Notes: generated by a model from the letters alone, not told the origin. Positions 24,845 through 34,907 are shown, counted from the first letter of the stretch. The stretch is DNA of 64,000 nucleotides from Thermoanaerobaculum sp964488355 (GCA_964488355.1 CAZAUJ010000001.1:186001-250000); one strand, 5' to 3'. Numbers and translations are program-made.

Positions 24845-26026
24845 TCACGTGTCGCTGGGCGGCAACTTGGGCGCCTCCAACCCAGGTAGTTCGCCTGCTG
24901 CCGCCCGCTGCAGGCGGTCACCAAAGCGGTTGGCCAACTTGTCCGCCTCTTGAAACTTGTTCATCGCGTGAACCAAATGCTGCCCCAAAAGCCGCAGTAC
25001 CTCCGCCAGCTGATCAAAATCGCCCTGCAGCCGAGATAGCTCCCGGAGTATCTCCTGCGCTTGCGCCTCCACCTGCATGCCCTTGAGGCCCAAGGCCACG
25101 GTCATGAGATAGGCGTAAAAGGAGTTGGGCGAGACGGGAACCACCTTGCGGGAGGTGGCATAGGCCAAAAGGGACTCTTCCCCCTCTCCCTCACCCCGGG
25201 TGAGGATCTCGTAGTACACCGCCTCCGAAGGCACGAACATCAGGGCAAAGTCGAAGGTCTTCTCGTCTTGCCGGATGTACTTGTCGGCAATTTCATCAAC
25301 CCGAGCCCGCACCGTGCGGGCAAACTCCCGGCGTGCCTGGCGCTGGCCCTGCTCGTCCTCGGCTTTGAACAGGCGCTGGAAAGCCTCCAAGGGGAACTTG
25401 GCGTCCACCGGCACCAGGTGCCCGCTCAGGCGGATCACCGCGTCCACCACTTGGCCATTGCGAAAGCGGTACTGAGCCTGCCAAAACTTTTTCGGCAGGA
25501 CCTGAGCCAAAAAGGCTTCCAACTGGGTTTCCCCCAGCTGCCCACGCAGCTTGGGAGCTCTGAGGATGTCCTGCAGCTCCTGGATTTCCCTTCCCAGCTG
25601 CCCCATGCGCTCTGCCATTTCCGCCACTTGGCCCAGCTGGCTCTTCAGCTCGCCGAAAACCCGCGTGGCCCCTTCGAACCGCTCCCCCAGCTGAGCTTGA
25701 GTCTGTGTCAGCTGGGTGTTGACCGCCGTGACGAGCTGCGAAAGCTGCAGGGACAGCGTTTGTCGAGCCGCCTCCAGCTCCTGCTGCTGGCCCGCCTGCA
25801 CCCTTTGCCCGAACTCGGTTAGCGCCTGGTGAAACCGGCCCACGGTCTCGCTCACCTGTCCCAAGGCCTGCGTCAGGGCACTTTGCTGCGCCGTGGCTAC
25901 CTGAATGCTCATCTGCGCCAGCTGCGCCTCCAGTCGACGACCTTGCCGGCTGAGCTGCCAGGCCACCAAAACCAACACCACCAAAGCCCCTGCTAAAACC
26001 AGCATCACCACCGCTTGCGCGCTCAC
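24845..26026 (-). CDS. rmuC: RmuC-family DNA recombination protein
   Basis: A 393-aa protein: one N-terminal transmembrane helix (about 8-27), a long coiled coil (about 30-170, heptads such as LEAQLAQMSIQVATAQQ), and the RmuC nuclease-like domain (about 180-370) with LRGQLGETQLEAFL, VDAKFPLEAFQRL, DEKTFDFALMFVPSEAVYYEI and PNSFYAYLMTVALGLKGMQ. RmuC limits inversions at short inverted repeats; it resembles a PD-(D/E)XK nuclease. The GTG at 26026 overlaps the plsC TGA by 4 nt and is preferred over an upstream ATG at 26194 that would add unrelated low-complexity sequence. Confidence 0.9.
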   Translation of the reverse strand: MSAQAVVMLVLAGALVVLVLVAWQLSRQGRRLEAQLAQMSIQVATAQQSALTQALGQVSETVGRFHQALTEFGQRVQAGQQQELEAARQTLSLQLSQLVTAVNTQLTQTQAQLGERFEGATRVFGELKSQLGQVAEMAERMGQLGREIQELQDILRAPKLRGQLGETQLEAFLAQVLPKKFWQAQYRFRNGQVVDAVIRLSGHLVPVDAKFPLEAFQRLFKAEDEQGQRQARREFARTVRARVDEIADKYIRQDEKTFDFALMFVPSEAVYYEILTRGEGEGEESLLAYATSRKVVPVSPNSFYAYLMTVALGLKGMQVEAQAQEILRELSRLQGDFDQLAEVLRLLGQHLVHAMNKFQEADKLANRFGDRLQRAAAGELPGLEAPKLPPSDT

Positions 26027-26841
26027 GACTCGCCTCCCTGCGCGTCCCATCCCGCCAGGCGCGGCCTCGCACCGGGCGGAAAGCCCGCCAGCTTTGCCAC
26101 CTCTGCCTCCGCCTGCTGTGCCAGCGTGCGGCGATCGCCATGGGGTGGGAAAAGAGCTTCTCCCAGCCGCACTTCTGCCTCCACCTGCCGGCAACTCCCC
26201 AGGCTAACAAGATGCCGCAAGAAAGGCTCGCCGCGGTACCACCCCACTCGGTGCCGGTTACTTTCGTTCAACGGCTGGCCGTCGAGGGAAAGGTAGGCAA
26301 TGGCCGCAGGCACCACCGGCACGCCGGCGTCCACCGCCGCTTGAAAAACCCCGGTACGAAAAGGTAGAAGGCCGCTGCCATCGCTGGAGGTGCCTTCGGG
26401 GAAGGCAATGACCGTGGCCCCAGCTCGCAGAGCTTCCCGCACCTGCGCCACTCCCCGCACGCCGGCGCGCTTGTTTTGCCGGTTGAGAAAGATCGTGGCC
26501 CCCGAGGCCGCCAGCTGACCAAAGAGGGGCCAGCCTCGCATGTCGTGGCGCGCAACAAAGATGCAGGGAAAAAGCGAACCTATGGTGACGATGTCCACGT
26601 AGCCCTGGTGGTTGGCCACCACCAACGAGCCAGGGGGAGGCAAGGGGCCTATTCGGCGAACCCGCACGCCCAGGCAAAAAGCGCCCAGGCGCGCCCAACG
26701 GGCAATGAAGGGTGCGGTTTTGCGCCATCGCCGGGGAAAGGGGGTGAGCACCGCATGCAGCCCGGAGGCCACCACCAGCCAGGAACCCACGGCAAAGAGC
26801 TGCAGCCGCAACAAAGCCCTTACGAGGCTCTGGTCACCCAT
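26023..26841 (-). CDS. plsC: 1-acyl-glycerol-3-phosphate acyltransferase-like protein (PlsC family)
   Basis: A 272-aa membrane-associated acyltransferase. The catalytic HX4D motif is in NHQGYVDIVTIG (about 97-108), the second block is FLNRQNKRAGVRG, and the acceptor-binding block FPEGTSSDGSGLLPF is intact. An N-terminal hydrophobic helix anchors it. The family adds the second acyl chain to lysophosphatidic acid in phospholipid synthesis; some relatives act on ornithine or glycine lipids, which cannot be excluded. It is the first gene of a four-gene minus-strand operon and overlaps rmuC. It starts 37 bp after the rtcB stop. Confidence 0.88.
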   Translation of the reverse strand: MGDQSLVRALLRLQLFAVGSWLVVASGLHAVLTPFPRRWRKTAPFIARWARLGAFCLGVRVRRIGPLPPPGSLVVANHQGYVDIVTIGSLFPCIFVARHDMRGWPLFGQLAASGATIFLNRQNKRAGVRGVAQVREALRAGATVIAFPEGTSSDGSGLLPFRTGVFQAAVDAGVPVVPAAIAYLSLDGQPLNESNRHRVGWYRGEPFLRHLVSLGSCRQVEAEVRLGEALFPPHGDRRTLAQQAEAEVAKLAGFPPGARPRLAGWDAQGGES

Positions 26842-26877
26842 CGGCCGGTTTTTAGCACAGGAAGGCAGCGCGGGCTC

Positions 26878-28317
26878 CTATCCCTTGACCACGGCGATGG
26901 GCCGAAGTTTGCCCACCGCACGCGCGATGCCCGCCTGTTCCAAGGCCTCCACCACCAGGCTTACGTCCTTGTAGGCCTCGGGCATCTCCTCCGCTAGGGT
27001 CTTGGGCGAGCGCGCCGCCACGATCACCCCTTGCTCCCCCATCTCCCGCACCAGGTTGCGGTGGCCAGCACTCCGGCGGGCGGCCGTGCGAGAAAGCATC
27101 CGTCCGGCACCGTGGGCTGAGGAGCCAAAGCACTCCTCCATCGCCTTGTCTGTGCCCACCAGCACGTAGGAAGCTCGACCCATGTCTCCAGGAATCAGCA
27201 CCGGCTGACCCACGTCCCGGTAAGGGGCTGGCGTTTCCTCGTGCCCCGCGGGGAAGGCACGCGTGGCTCCCTTGCGGTGGACGATGACCTTTCGTTTGCG
27301 CCCATCCACCAGGTGCTCCTCCACCTTGGCGATGTTGTGGGCCACGTCGTAAACCAAGCGAAAGCCCAGGCTCCGGCGCTCCCCGCCAAATACCCGCACC
27401 AATGCCCTTTCCACCAGCGCCATAATGACCTGGCGGTTGGCCCAAGCAAAGTTGGCAGCGGCACGCATGGCTCCAAGGTAACGTTCGCCTTCAGGGGAGC
27501 TCACCGGCACGGACACCAGCTGCGGGTCGGGCAGGGCAATGCCGTACTTTTTGGCCGCCACGCGCATAAGGTCCAAGAAGTCGTCACAGACCTGGTAACC
27601 CAGCCCGCGCGAGCCGCAATGAATCATGAAGGTGACCAAGCCCTTTTCCAAACCGAACACCTTGGCGGCCTGCGGGTCAAAAACCTCCTCCACCACCTGC
27701 ACCTCGCAGAAGTGGTTGCCCGAACCCAGGGTCCCCACCTGCGGCGCCCCCCGCTCGCGCGCCCGGGGGGAAACCACCTCTGGTTTAGCCCCCGGCAAAG
27801 ACCCACCGGCCTCGGTAAAAAGAAGGTCCTCTTCGTGCCCGTAACCCTGGCCCACCGCCCACCGTGCCCCCTGCACCATCACCTCGTTCAGCTGGCGGTT
27901 GTCCAGCGTGGCAATGGCCCCTTCGCTGCCCACGCCCGCGGGCACGTCGCGCTGCAGCTGGTGCACCAGCTGTTTGAGCTTGGGGGTCACCTCTTCCAGC
28001 GAGAGGGCGGTGCGCACCAGGCGGACACCGCAGTTGATGTCATAACCCACCCCCCCCGGAGAGATGACACCCTCCTTCAGGTCAAAGGCTGCCACCCCAC
28101 CGATGGGGAAGCCGTAGCCCTCGTGCACATCGGGCATGACCAAGGAGGCCTTGACGATCCCTGGCAAGTGAGCCACGTTGCAGGCCTGTTGCATCGATTG
28201 GTCCTTGCTTATGGCCTCCAGCAGTTTTTCCGTCGCAAAGATGCGGGCTGGCACCCGCATCCCACCGCGGGGCGCCACCTGCCAAGTTCCCGGGCCCACT
28301 CGCTTCAGCTCACCCAC
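26878..28317 (-). CDS. rtcB: RtcB RNA ligase
   Basis: A 479-aa GTP-dependent ligase that joins 3'-phosphate or 2',3'-cyclic phosphate ends to 5'-OH ends in RNA repair or tRNA splicing. Metal and substrate residues are visible: MPDVHEGYGFPIGG, GVGYDINCGVRL (active-site cysteine), GTLGSGNHFCEVQ, MIHCGSRGLGYQV, VYDVAHNIAKVEEH, and SSAHGAGRMLSR with the histidine that becomes guanylylated (about 400). Start is GTG at 28317, with a TATATT box 6 nt upstream and no ribosome site. No Archease gene is next to it. Intact and of normal length. Confidence 0.95.
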   Translation of the reverse strand: MGELKRVGPGTWQVAPRGGMRVPARIFATEKLLEAISKDQSMQQACNVAHLPGIVKASLVMPDVHEGYGFPIGGVAAFDLKEGVISPGGVGYDINCGVRLVRTALSLEEVTPKLKQLVHQLQRDVPAGVGSEGAIATLDNRQLNEVMVQGARWAVGQGYGHEEDLLFTEAGGSLPGAKPEVVSPRARERGAPQVGTLGSGNHFCEVQVVEEVFDPQAAKVFGLEKGLVTFMIHCGSRGLGYQVCDDFLDLMRVAAKKYGIALPDPQLVSVPVSSPEGERYLGAMRAAANFAWANRQVIMALVERALVRVFGGERRSLGFRLVYDVAHNIAKVEEHLVDGRKRKVIVHRKGATRAFPAGHEETPAPYRDVGQPVLIPGDMGRASYVLVGTDKAMEECFGSSAHGAGRMLSRTAARRSAGHRNLVREMGEQGVIVAARSPKTLAEEMPEAYKDVSLVVEALEQAGIARAVGKLRPIAVVKG

Positions 28318-28323
28318 GGTTTC

Positions 28324-28329
28324 AATATA
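28324..28329 (-). promoter_or_regulatory. -10 box placed for a leaderless rtcB transcript
   Basis: TATATT on the minus strand, then 6 nt (GAAACC), then the GTG. No Shine-Dalgarno between box and start codon; the -35 region is not TTGACA-like. Confidence 0.5.
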
Positions 28330-28362
28330 ACGCAGCCAAGGGGTTACTGACCGAGCCCGCCT

Positions 28363-31300
28363 TTACCACAACCGCAGGCGCTGCCCGGCCCAAAGGAACC
28401 AAAGCTCGAAGCTGGGCGGGGTGTGGGTCCCCAACGCGGCCGAAAGTGCGTGGCAGTACCGCTGGCCCTGCAGGCGGTAGGCCTCCACCCGTGCCGCCAG
28501 CTCTTCCCCCGTCACCCGGTCGGTCTTGAAATCCACCACCACCCACTCCTCTCCGCGCCGCAGCACCAAGTCTATGGAGCCCACAAAGGCGCCCACCGCC
28601 ACCTCTCCGTCGCCAGCCAAAAGGAACGGCCACTCCCGCGCCACCACCAGCGGGCCCAACTGGCAAAACTGGGCAAAAAGCGGCGCGCGGACAAAGCGGT
28701 GCAAGGTCTCTGCCGCCGCTTCCACCGCTTGCTGGGCCAGCTTCTCATCCGTTTCAGGTGGCAGGAGACCACGCAGCGAGGCCAGCTGCCTTTCCTTTTC
28801 CTCCGCGGGCGGCCGGTCAAAATCCCATTGCTGCAGAACCCGGTGCACCACACTGCCCGCCAGCGTGGCCACGCCCGCCGCCCGCTTTCCCTCCCCTTCC
28901 TCCTCCCACAGGGCTTTAAGCTCCTCGTGTGCCTCGGCGGATGCCGGCGCCACCAAGGGCTTTTCCTGATACCTCCGCGCCCACTCCCGCCGCTGCCCCA
29001 TCGCCTGGGCCTGGGCCAGTGCCTCCTGCACGGGGAAGGAGGAAAGGCCCACCCGCTTTTCCCCCTGCTCCCGCTGAGTTCGTTGCAGGAAAACCCAAAG
29101 GGCACCACCCGCCTCTACCCGGTCCCTATCTCGAGGCAAACTGGCCCACAAGCTGGGCAACTCTGGCCGCTCCAAGCGCTTGTGCAGGAGCTCGGCCAGG
29201 CTCCCGGCCCTCCCTTGGGCTCCCCATGCGCTGCAAATCACCAAACGGTCGCGGGCACGGGTGGCGGCCACGTACAGCAGCCGCACCAGCTCGGCTTGGG
29301 CTACCTTCGACTCCGCCTCCTCTAGGTCCGGAAAGTTGGGGCTTACAAGCCCTCCCACGCGGAAGGCCAGCACCCGGGCTTGACCTTGCCTCACCCAACC
29401 CACGCGCAACGCGCCTTTACTCTCGCGCCCGCGTCGGTGGGTGTCAGCAAGGAACACATGGTCGAAATCCAGGCCCTTCGCCTGGTGGATGCTGGTGAAA
29501 AGCACCGCCTCCTCCGCCTCCGGCTGCACCGGCGGGGCACTTTCGAGCGTTTGCTCCGTCGCCCAATGGAGCAGCTGCCAGAGGGCTTGCCCGTGCCTGG
29601 CTTCCACCGGATGCGCTTCCAGCAGGCGGAAAAAGCGGGCGAGGTTTTCCAACCTTACGCGCCCGGGAAAGCGCGCCGCCTCGCTGGCTTCCAGCAACAA
29701 CCAGCGGCGGAGGTTGGCGAGAAAAACATCCCAGGGGTCCTGCCGCAGGCTCTCCCTCCCCTTGGCCAGCACCGCCAACCCCCACGCGGCCGATTCCTCC
29801 CAGCCGGCAATCCGATCTTTTCCAGGAAGGTCAGCTGGCAACTCCGCCGCCACCTCCCGCAGGAGCCGGGCCAGGGCCTCAAGCTTCTCGGGGTCGGCGC
29901 GTTCCAAGCGTTGCACCTCGTCAAAGAAGCCACGCTTCTTCAAGGGAAGCCATGCCGCATCCGGGACCCCCGCCCAAGGGGAGCGCAAAAAGCCCACCAA
30001 CGCCAGCTGGTCGGCAGGTTCGGCCACCGCCCGCAGGAGGCAAACGGCGTCCAGCACTTCCCGCCGCTGAAAAAAGCTGCGGTCCCGAGGGGTGACCACT
30101 GGAATGCCGCGCCGACGGAAAGCCTCCAGATAGACCGCCACGTCCGAAAGGGCGCGGAACAGCACCGCCATCCTGCTGTAGGGAACCTGGTGGGCGCAGT
30201 GCAGCTCTTCTACGTGCGCCGCCAGCGCATCCGCCTCCCGTTGGCGCACCTCGCCGGCCCGCAGCCTCGGCCGCCCGTCTTCGCCCTCCTCCAGCCCACT
30301 CACCCAGTGCTCCACGGGCGCGTGCGGCCCGACACGGAACCCTCCCTCCTGGCGGTGGGGCACCAGCTCCTGGTACTCCGGCTGCACCCCGGGCTCGGCA
30401 ACCATCACCGGTTGCAGCAGCCGGCGGACCTCCGCCAAAATGGGCGGTACCGAGCGGAAGTTGCAAACCAAAGGCAGCACATCCCCGCCCGCCTGCCGCA
30501 CCCATTGGGCAAACTGCTGGTAAACGGCCAAGTCGGCGGAGCGCCAGCCGTAAATGGACTGCTTGGGGTCGCCCACGACAAACAGCCCTGGCCGTTCGCT
30601 CCCCTCCAAGGCCAAAAGCTGCAAAAGCCGCGCCTGCCAGCGGTCCGTATCTTGAAACTCATCCACCAGGAGCTGGTGCAGCTTGCCCCGCTCCCGCTGC
30701 AGCACCTCCGGGTGCTCCTCCAGCAGCTGCGCCGCCTTCACCAGCAAGTCGTGGAAGGTAACAAGCCCTTGGGCCGCCAGCAGCTCCTGCGATCGCCGCA
30801 GCAGGTAGGCCGCAACACGCAGCAATGCCGCCAGCACCGCTGGCTGGCACCCCTCCACCACCTGGGCCCATCGCCGCAGCTGGGCAGCCGACTCGGCTAG
30901 CTCACCCGCCCGCTCGCCCAGCAGCTCCCCTTCGCTTTTCGTGAGCTGGCCCCTGGCCCATTGCTCCAACTTCGCCTCCGGCTTGGTTTCCCGCCAAAAC
31001 CTGCGGAACCCCTGGAGCAAAGCCTCCACGTCACCAGCGCCCGCCAACAGACCTTCAAGGCCCTGGCGAATTTCCCAGGCCTTTCTCAAGTGGCGGTCGT
31101 GTCCGTCCGCAGGCAGCAGCTGGCAAAGCCGCGTGCAGGCGGTACTTATCCCCTGCCGAAGGCTCTGCAGTGTTTTGTACCGAGGCCACTGGAGCACATC
31201 CTCAGGACTGGCCCCGCAGGTGGCGAGCGCCGTCACCAGCTCCTGCAGGCTCGCGGGGTCCACCTGGTTGACCGCCAGCCGCCGCCAGGCATCCTGCAGC

Positions 31301-31839
31301 TCGGCTGGAACCCGGGCGAGAAACTCAGCCATCACCTGTCTGACGGCTTGCGTCAACGCCAACCCGTCGGCGTCCACGGCAAACTGCGGGTGCAAGCCCG
31401 CCTCCAGCGGATGGCTGGCCAGAAGCCGGCGGCAAAAGGCGTGAATGGTACAGATGGTGAACTGGTCCAAGCAGCGCAAAAGCGCCTGAGCCCTCGGGGC
31501 CCTATCCGCGGTCGCCTCCAGACACGCCAGCTGGTAGCCCTCTCCCCGGACCACCGCCCCGAGGGCTTGACCCAGCCGCGCCGCCATTTCCGCTGCCGCC
31601 TTTTCTGTAAAGGTAATGGCTACCACGCCTCGAGCCACCCGGCTGGCCACCTTCGCAGGGTCCGCACCGTCTGTGACCTCCCGTTCCCAACCCGGGCCAA
31701 GGGACCAGGCCACCACACGCCCCACCAACAGGGCGGTTTTCCCGGTGCCGGCGCCAGCCTCGACCATGAGCGGGGTGGCAAACTCGCTCACGGCCCGCCT
31801 GCGGGTTTCCCCATCCAGAGCCAGAAGCTCCCCGCTCAT
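28363..31839 (-). CDS. addA: AddA/RecB-like UvrD-type helicase-nuclease
   Basis: A 1158-aa superfamily 1A helicase fused to a RecB-type nuclease. Walker A is EAGAGTGKT (Lys34), Walker B VDEFQDTD (about 390), motif III GDPKQSIYGWR (about 425), and motif V/VI SIHQAKGLDFDHVF and LLYVAATRARDRLV. The C-terminal nuclease shows GSIDLVLRRG and VVVDFKTDR (about 1090-1115). With AddB it resects double-strand breaks to load the recombinase. The ATG at 31839 overlaps the addB stop (ATGA) and follows GGGAGGGG, so it is preferred over an in-frame ATG at 31872. A gap of 45 bp separates its stop from the rtcB start. Confidence 0.9.
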   Translation of the reverse strand: MSGELLALDGETRRRAVSEFATPLMVEAGAGTGKTALLVGRVVAWSLGPGWEREVTDGADPAKVASRVARGVVAITFTEKAAAEMAARLGQALGAVVRGEGYQLACLEATADRAPRAQALLRCLDQFTICTIHAFCRRLLASHPLEAGLHPQFAVDADGLALTQAVRQVMAEFLARVPAELQDAWRRLAVNQVDPASLQELVTALATCGASPEDVLQWPRYKTLQSLRQGISTACTRLCQLLPADGHDRHLRKAWEIRQGLEGLLAGAGDVEALLQGFRRFWRETKPEAKLEQWARGQLTKSEGELLGERAGELAESAAQLRRWAQVVEGCQPAVLAALLRVAAYLLRRSQELLAAQGLVTFHDLLVKAAQLLEEHPEVLQRERGKLHQLLVDEFQDTDRWQARLLQLLALEGSERPGLFVVGDPKQSIYGWRSADLAVYQQFAQWVRQAGGDVLPLVCNFRSVPPILAEVRRLLQPVMVAEPGVQPEYQELVPHRQEGGFRVGPHAPVEHWVSGLEEGEDGRPRLRAGEVRQREADALAAHVEELHCAHQVPYSRMAVLFRALSDVAVYLEAFRRRGIPVVTPRDRSFFQRREVLDAVCLLRAVAEPADQLALVGFLRSPWAGVPDAAWLPLKKRGFFDEVQRLERADPEKLEALARLLREVAAELPADLPGKDRIAGWEESAAWGLAVLAKGRESLRQDPWDVFLANLRRWLLLEASEAARFPGRVRLENLARFFRLLEAHPVEARHGQALWQLLHWATEQTLESAPPVQPEAEEAVLFTSIHQAKGLDFDHVFLADTHRRGRESKGALRVGWVRQGQARVLAFRVGGLVSPNFPDLEEAESKVAQAELVRLLYVAATRARDRLVICSAWGAQGRAGSLAELLHKRLERPELPSLWASLPRDRDRVEAGGALWVFLQRTQREQGEKRVGLSSFPVQEALAQAQAMGQRREWARRYQEKPLVAPASAEAHEELKALWEEEGEGKRAAGVATLAGSVVHRVLQQWDFDRPPAEEKERQLASLRGLLPPETDEKLAQQAVEAAAETLHRFVRAPLFAQFCQLGPLVVAREWPFLLAGDGEVAVGAFVGSIDLVLRRGEEWVVVDFKTDRVTGEELAARVEAYRLQGQRYCHALSAALGTHTPPSFELWFLWAGQRLRLW

Positions 31840-34800
31840 GCGCCCCTCCCATCCCTTTTTGCCGCGAGCCAAAACAGCTCATGGGCCTTCGAGCCAGCTC
31901 CCGCGGCCTCGCCCCACAGGCGCAGACGGCGTCGCACCCCGGACTCGCCTCGCCCGCACGCCACGTGCACCTCACAGCTCCTGCACGCCTCTGGCTCTTG
32001 GTCGCTGTCCGGATCCCAAAGGCGCGGGAAGAACACCCCCTCGGCTGCGGCCTGGCGAAGCAGGGTCAGGACCTGGGAGAAACTCGCCTGCAAGTCATCC
32101 CTATAGCCCACAGTGTGCAGGCGTTCGCCTTCCCGTCGCGGGTGCAAAAAAACGTAGCAACCCTTGCCTTTTCCTGCCAACGCGTACGCGGCCACTTGCA
32201 GCCCCGCCCCGGAGCGCAGGTGCTGGGCAAACTGCTCTTCTTTACCCCCAAGCTGGAGGGCCCTGCCGGTCTTGTAATCGAGAAAAACCAGCTGGTCCTC
32301 CTCCCAGCGCACCGCATCGAAGCGGAAGCGCAGCCGCCCCTCCGCCGTGTCCACCTCTCCTTCCTCTTCCGCCGCCAGGAACTGGGCTTGATCGCCTTTG
32401 AACAGAACTTCCCGCGCCACCTGCAGGAAAGGGTCTGCGGCGGCTGCCAGCGCCTCCACCAACCCTTGCCAGCGGGGAATCCCAGCCTCCCGGATGCAGG
32501 CCTCCGCCTCCTCTCGGCACCAGGCTTCCAGATCGCGCTCCGCAGGCCAAACAACCGAGAGGTTGCCTTTGCGGCACCGCTGCCACCAGGGAAGCCGGTT
32601 CCCACCCAAGCTTTCACGCACCACCCGCGCCAGCACCCGGTGCACCACCGTACCCAGCAGGCTGGCGGTCCATTCTTCCCCCACGCCGCGCGGGCTGCGC
32701 AGGCGCATGACGGCACCAAGAAAGCTTTGCCAGGGACAACGAGCGTAGGCTTGCCAAAAGGTCACGTACAACCCAGCCGGTCCCAGATCTTGCCCCGGGC
32801 CAAGAAATCCCAGGTAGGGCGAGGGCAGGGTCTCCCGCGGGCCTGGCCCTGGGTCCCACTCCTCCAGCACCTGCCGACGAGCCTTGGCCACCTGGGTTAC
32901 GTTCGCCCATGGGGCCACTTCCCCCTGCACCTCGGCCAGGGCGCAGGCCAGCACGCGCTCCCACTCGTCGCGCTGGCCCGCAAGCCCCGCCGCTTGCGCC
33001 CAGTGGGCGGCACTTGCCCGCCGCCCGGTGTCGGGGAGTGCCCACACCGGCGGCAGCTGCCGCAAGGGGACTGGTCGGCCCGCTGCCAGCAGCTCCTCCG
33101 CATAGGGCGAGCGGGCCAGCTGCCGACCGTCTTGATCCCAACCGGGCCAGGAGATTCGCAGCTCCCGCGCCGAGGACAGGAGCAGGCCGAAAAGGTACCG
33201 TTCCTCCTCGGCCCGCCTGGCGGCGAGGGGGATGTCGGGAAGCACCACCGCAAGGGCCTGGCGCAACCCCTCCGGCAGAAGCGGGTCCTCGGCTCCCAGC
33301 TGGGGGAACTGGTCGCGCACCATGCCCAGGAGGTAGATCCGACGGAAGCTGCGGAAACGCGCCTCCATGGCGGAAAGCACCGCCACGCCGGCCCCTGCCC
33401 CCCCCAAGGGCACGACCAGCTCCTGCTGAAGCTGCCGACTGGCCAAAAAGCACCATTCCTGGCGACGGAGGGCCAAAGGCCCTGCCTGTATCGCCACCTG
33501 AGAAGCCACCAGCCGGACCCACTCCTCCACCTCGGGCGGTAAGGCGAGCAGGTGGGCCAAATGCACGCTGGTTTGCCCCCACTCGCTTGCTGGGCCCGTT
33601 TCCGGCAGGTCGGCCAGAAAACTTTTCAGCTCGGCCAACCGCAGAGGCCCACGGGCGGGATCACCGTGCTGCGGCTGCCCACGGCCGTTGTTTGCTCCCC
33701 CAGCCGTTGCGGCCGGTGAGGAACCGTGCGGTACCTGGGCCAAGCTCACCGCGCCCCAGCCACGAAGCGTCTGTTCCGCCTCCCTGGCCAACTCCGCATC
33801 TGCCAGGCGGATGAGGGGCGGCACCAGCTCGGCCGGCGCGGACTCCCCTTCGGCCAGCAAACGCAGCAGCGCCTCAAGCAGCGGGAGGCCCGGGTGCACA
33901 CCTTCCACCCCGCTTTCGCCCGAGTAGGGCACCCCCAGCTCGGGAAACACTCGGCGCACCAGGCTGCGGTAGGGGCCCAGGTCGCGGGCCACCAGCGCCG
34001 CATCTTCGGCTCGGCCGCCGGCGTCCAGGAAGCGGAGAATGTCTTCGGCGGCGTAGCGCACCTCCGCCTCGAGGCTAGGGGCCTGCCAGAGCTCCGCCGA
34101 AATAGGGCCTGGGCGGCTCTGCGGCCGTGAAGCGGGAGAAAGGCAGAAACGTTCCATCAAGCGGGCAAGGAAACCGGCACCTGCCCACCCGCCCTCACCC
34201 ACCGGGTCGGGAGGGAGAACCAGAAACAGCTCGGAGGGAACCGCACCGGCCACCGCTTGGAGAAAATCCCCCGCCCGGGCCGTCACATCGGCAAAACCGT
34301 AAACCACCAGGCGGCCAGCGCGCAGCAAGCCACGCGGATGGCGGGAAAGCTGGTTAGCCGCCAGCGCCAGAAGGTCGGAGCTGCGCCAAACGTGTTTCTC
34401 TTCCATCTGCCCCGCCACATGGGCTGCCACTTCCAGCACTGCAAGACCGCGCGAGCCCACCACCCCCGAATCCGCCTGCTCCACCGCCTCGCGGCAAGCT
34501 TCTTCGTGGGCGGGGGTAAAGCCCGCATCCAGCAGGTCCCGCACGGTTGACACCAGCGGGTCCACCGCTTCCAAGGAGCTCACCATCGCCAATTTGGGGT
34601 CTGCCAGCTCCTGCGCCGCACGGCTTACCAGCACGGGCAGCAGCCCATCCCGGGCAAGAACCGCTGCTCCCGCCGCCTGAAGCACCTCGTGGGCGAGCTC
34701 TTGCAGGGTGACCACGCGCACACCAAGCCAAGCTGGCTTTTTTTGGCAAAGGCGCGCGGCCAGCCCACGGCGAAGGGAACGCGAGGGAACCACCACCAGC

Positions 34801-34895
34801 TTTTCCTGCCAAGGGTCGCCGCTGGCCAGCCAATCAAACAAAGCCTCTTCTGCCTCCAGCGGTGAGGAAAACAGGTGGTAACCAACACGCGGCAT
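31836..34895 (-). CDS. addB: AddB-like PD-(D/E)XK nuclease/helicase-fold protein
   Basis: A 1019-aa partner of the AddA-like protein. The N-terminal half resembles an inactivated helicase (VVPSRSLRRGLAARL, a degenerate Walker A). The C-terminal nuclease has FDAVRWEEDQLVFLDYKTG, and a cysteine set, CRSCEVHVACG near 970, that fits the 4Fe-4S staple of AddB proteins; the first cysteine of that set lies near the nuclease start (candidate CPWQSFLGAV). Start is ATG at 34895, with a TACACT box 6 nt upstream; the frame stays open to 35027 into the tRNA gene, which rules out the longer reading. It is coupled to addA by an ATGA overlap. Confidence 0.85.
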   Translation of the reverse strand: MPRVGYHLFSSPLEAEEALFDWLASGDPWQEKLVVVPSRSLRRGLAARLCQKKPAWLGVRVVTLQELAHEVLQAAGAAVLARDGLLPVLVSRAAQELADPKLAMVSSLEAVDPLVSTVRDLLDAGFTPAHEEACREAVEQADSGVVGSRGLAVLEVAAHVAGQMEEKHVWRSSDLLALAANQLSRHPRGLLRAGRLVVYGFADVTARAGDFLQAVAGAVPSELFLVLPPDPVGEGGWAGAGFLARLMERFCLSPASRPQSRPGPISAELWQAPSLEAEVRYAAEDILRFLDAGGRAEDAALVARDLGPYRSLVRRVFPELGVPYSGESGVEGVHPGLPLLEALLRLLAEGESAPAELVPPLIRLADAELAREAEQTLRGWGAVSLAQVPHGSSPAATAGGANNGRGQPQHGDPARGPLRLAELKSFLADLPETGPASEWGQTSVHLAHLLALPPEVEEWVRLVASQVAIQAGPLALRRQEWCFLASRQLQQELVVPLGGAGAGVAVLSAMEARFRSFRRIYLLGMVRDQFPQLGAEDPLLPEGLRQALAVVLPDIPLAARRAEEERYLFGLLLSSARELRISWPGWDQDGRQLARSPYAEELLAAGRPVPLRQLPPVWALPDTGRRASAAHWAQAAGLAGQRDEWERVLACALAEVQGEVAPWANVTQVAKARRQVLEEWDPGPGPRETLPSPYLGFLGPGQDLGPAGLYVTFWQAYARCPWQSFLGAVMRLRSPRGVGEEWTASLLGTVVHRVLARVVRESLGGNRLPWWQRCRKGNLSVVWPAERDLEAWCREEAEACIREAGIPRWQGLVEALAAAADPFLQVAREVLFKGDQAQFLAAEEEGEVDTAEGRLRFRFDAVRWEEDQLVFLDYKTGRALQLGGKEEQFAQHLRSGAGLQVAAYALAGKGKGCYVFLHPRREGERLHTVGYRDDLQASFSQVLTLLRQAAAEGVFFPRLWDPDSDQEPEACRSCEVHVACGRGESGVRRRLRLWGEAAGAGSKAHELFWLAAKRDGRGA

Positions 34896-34901
34896 AGGCC
34901 A

Positions 34902-34907
34902 AGTGTA
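34902..34907 (-). promoter_or_regulatory. -10 box placed for a leaderless addB-addA transcript
   Basis: TACACT on the minus strand, then 6 nt, then the ATG. It lies in the 37-bp gap after the tRNA-Leu gene. No -35 match or ribosome site was found. Confidence 0.4.

Noticed and set aside
27241..28350. 369-aa plus-strand frame antisense to rtcB
   Set aside because: rtcB has complete catalytic motifs on the minus strand; the product is His/Gly-rich without any domain. Long antisense frames are expected at this GC content.
29380..33542. Two plus-strand frames (506 and 553 aa) antisense to the AddA- and AddB-like genes
   Set aside because: They mirror genuine helicase and nuclease genes and show no signal, domain or ribosome site.
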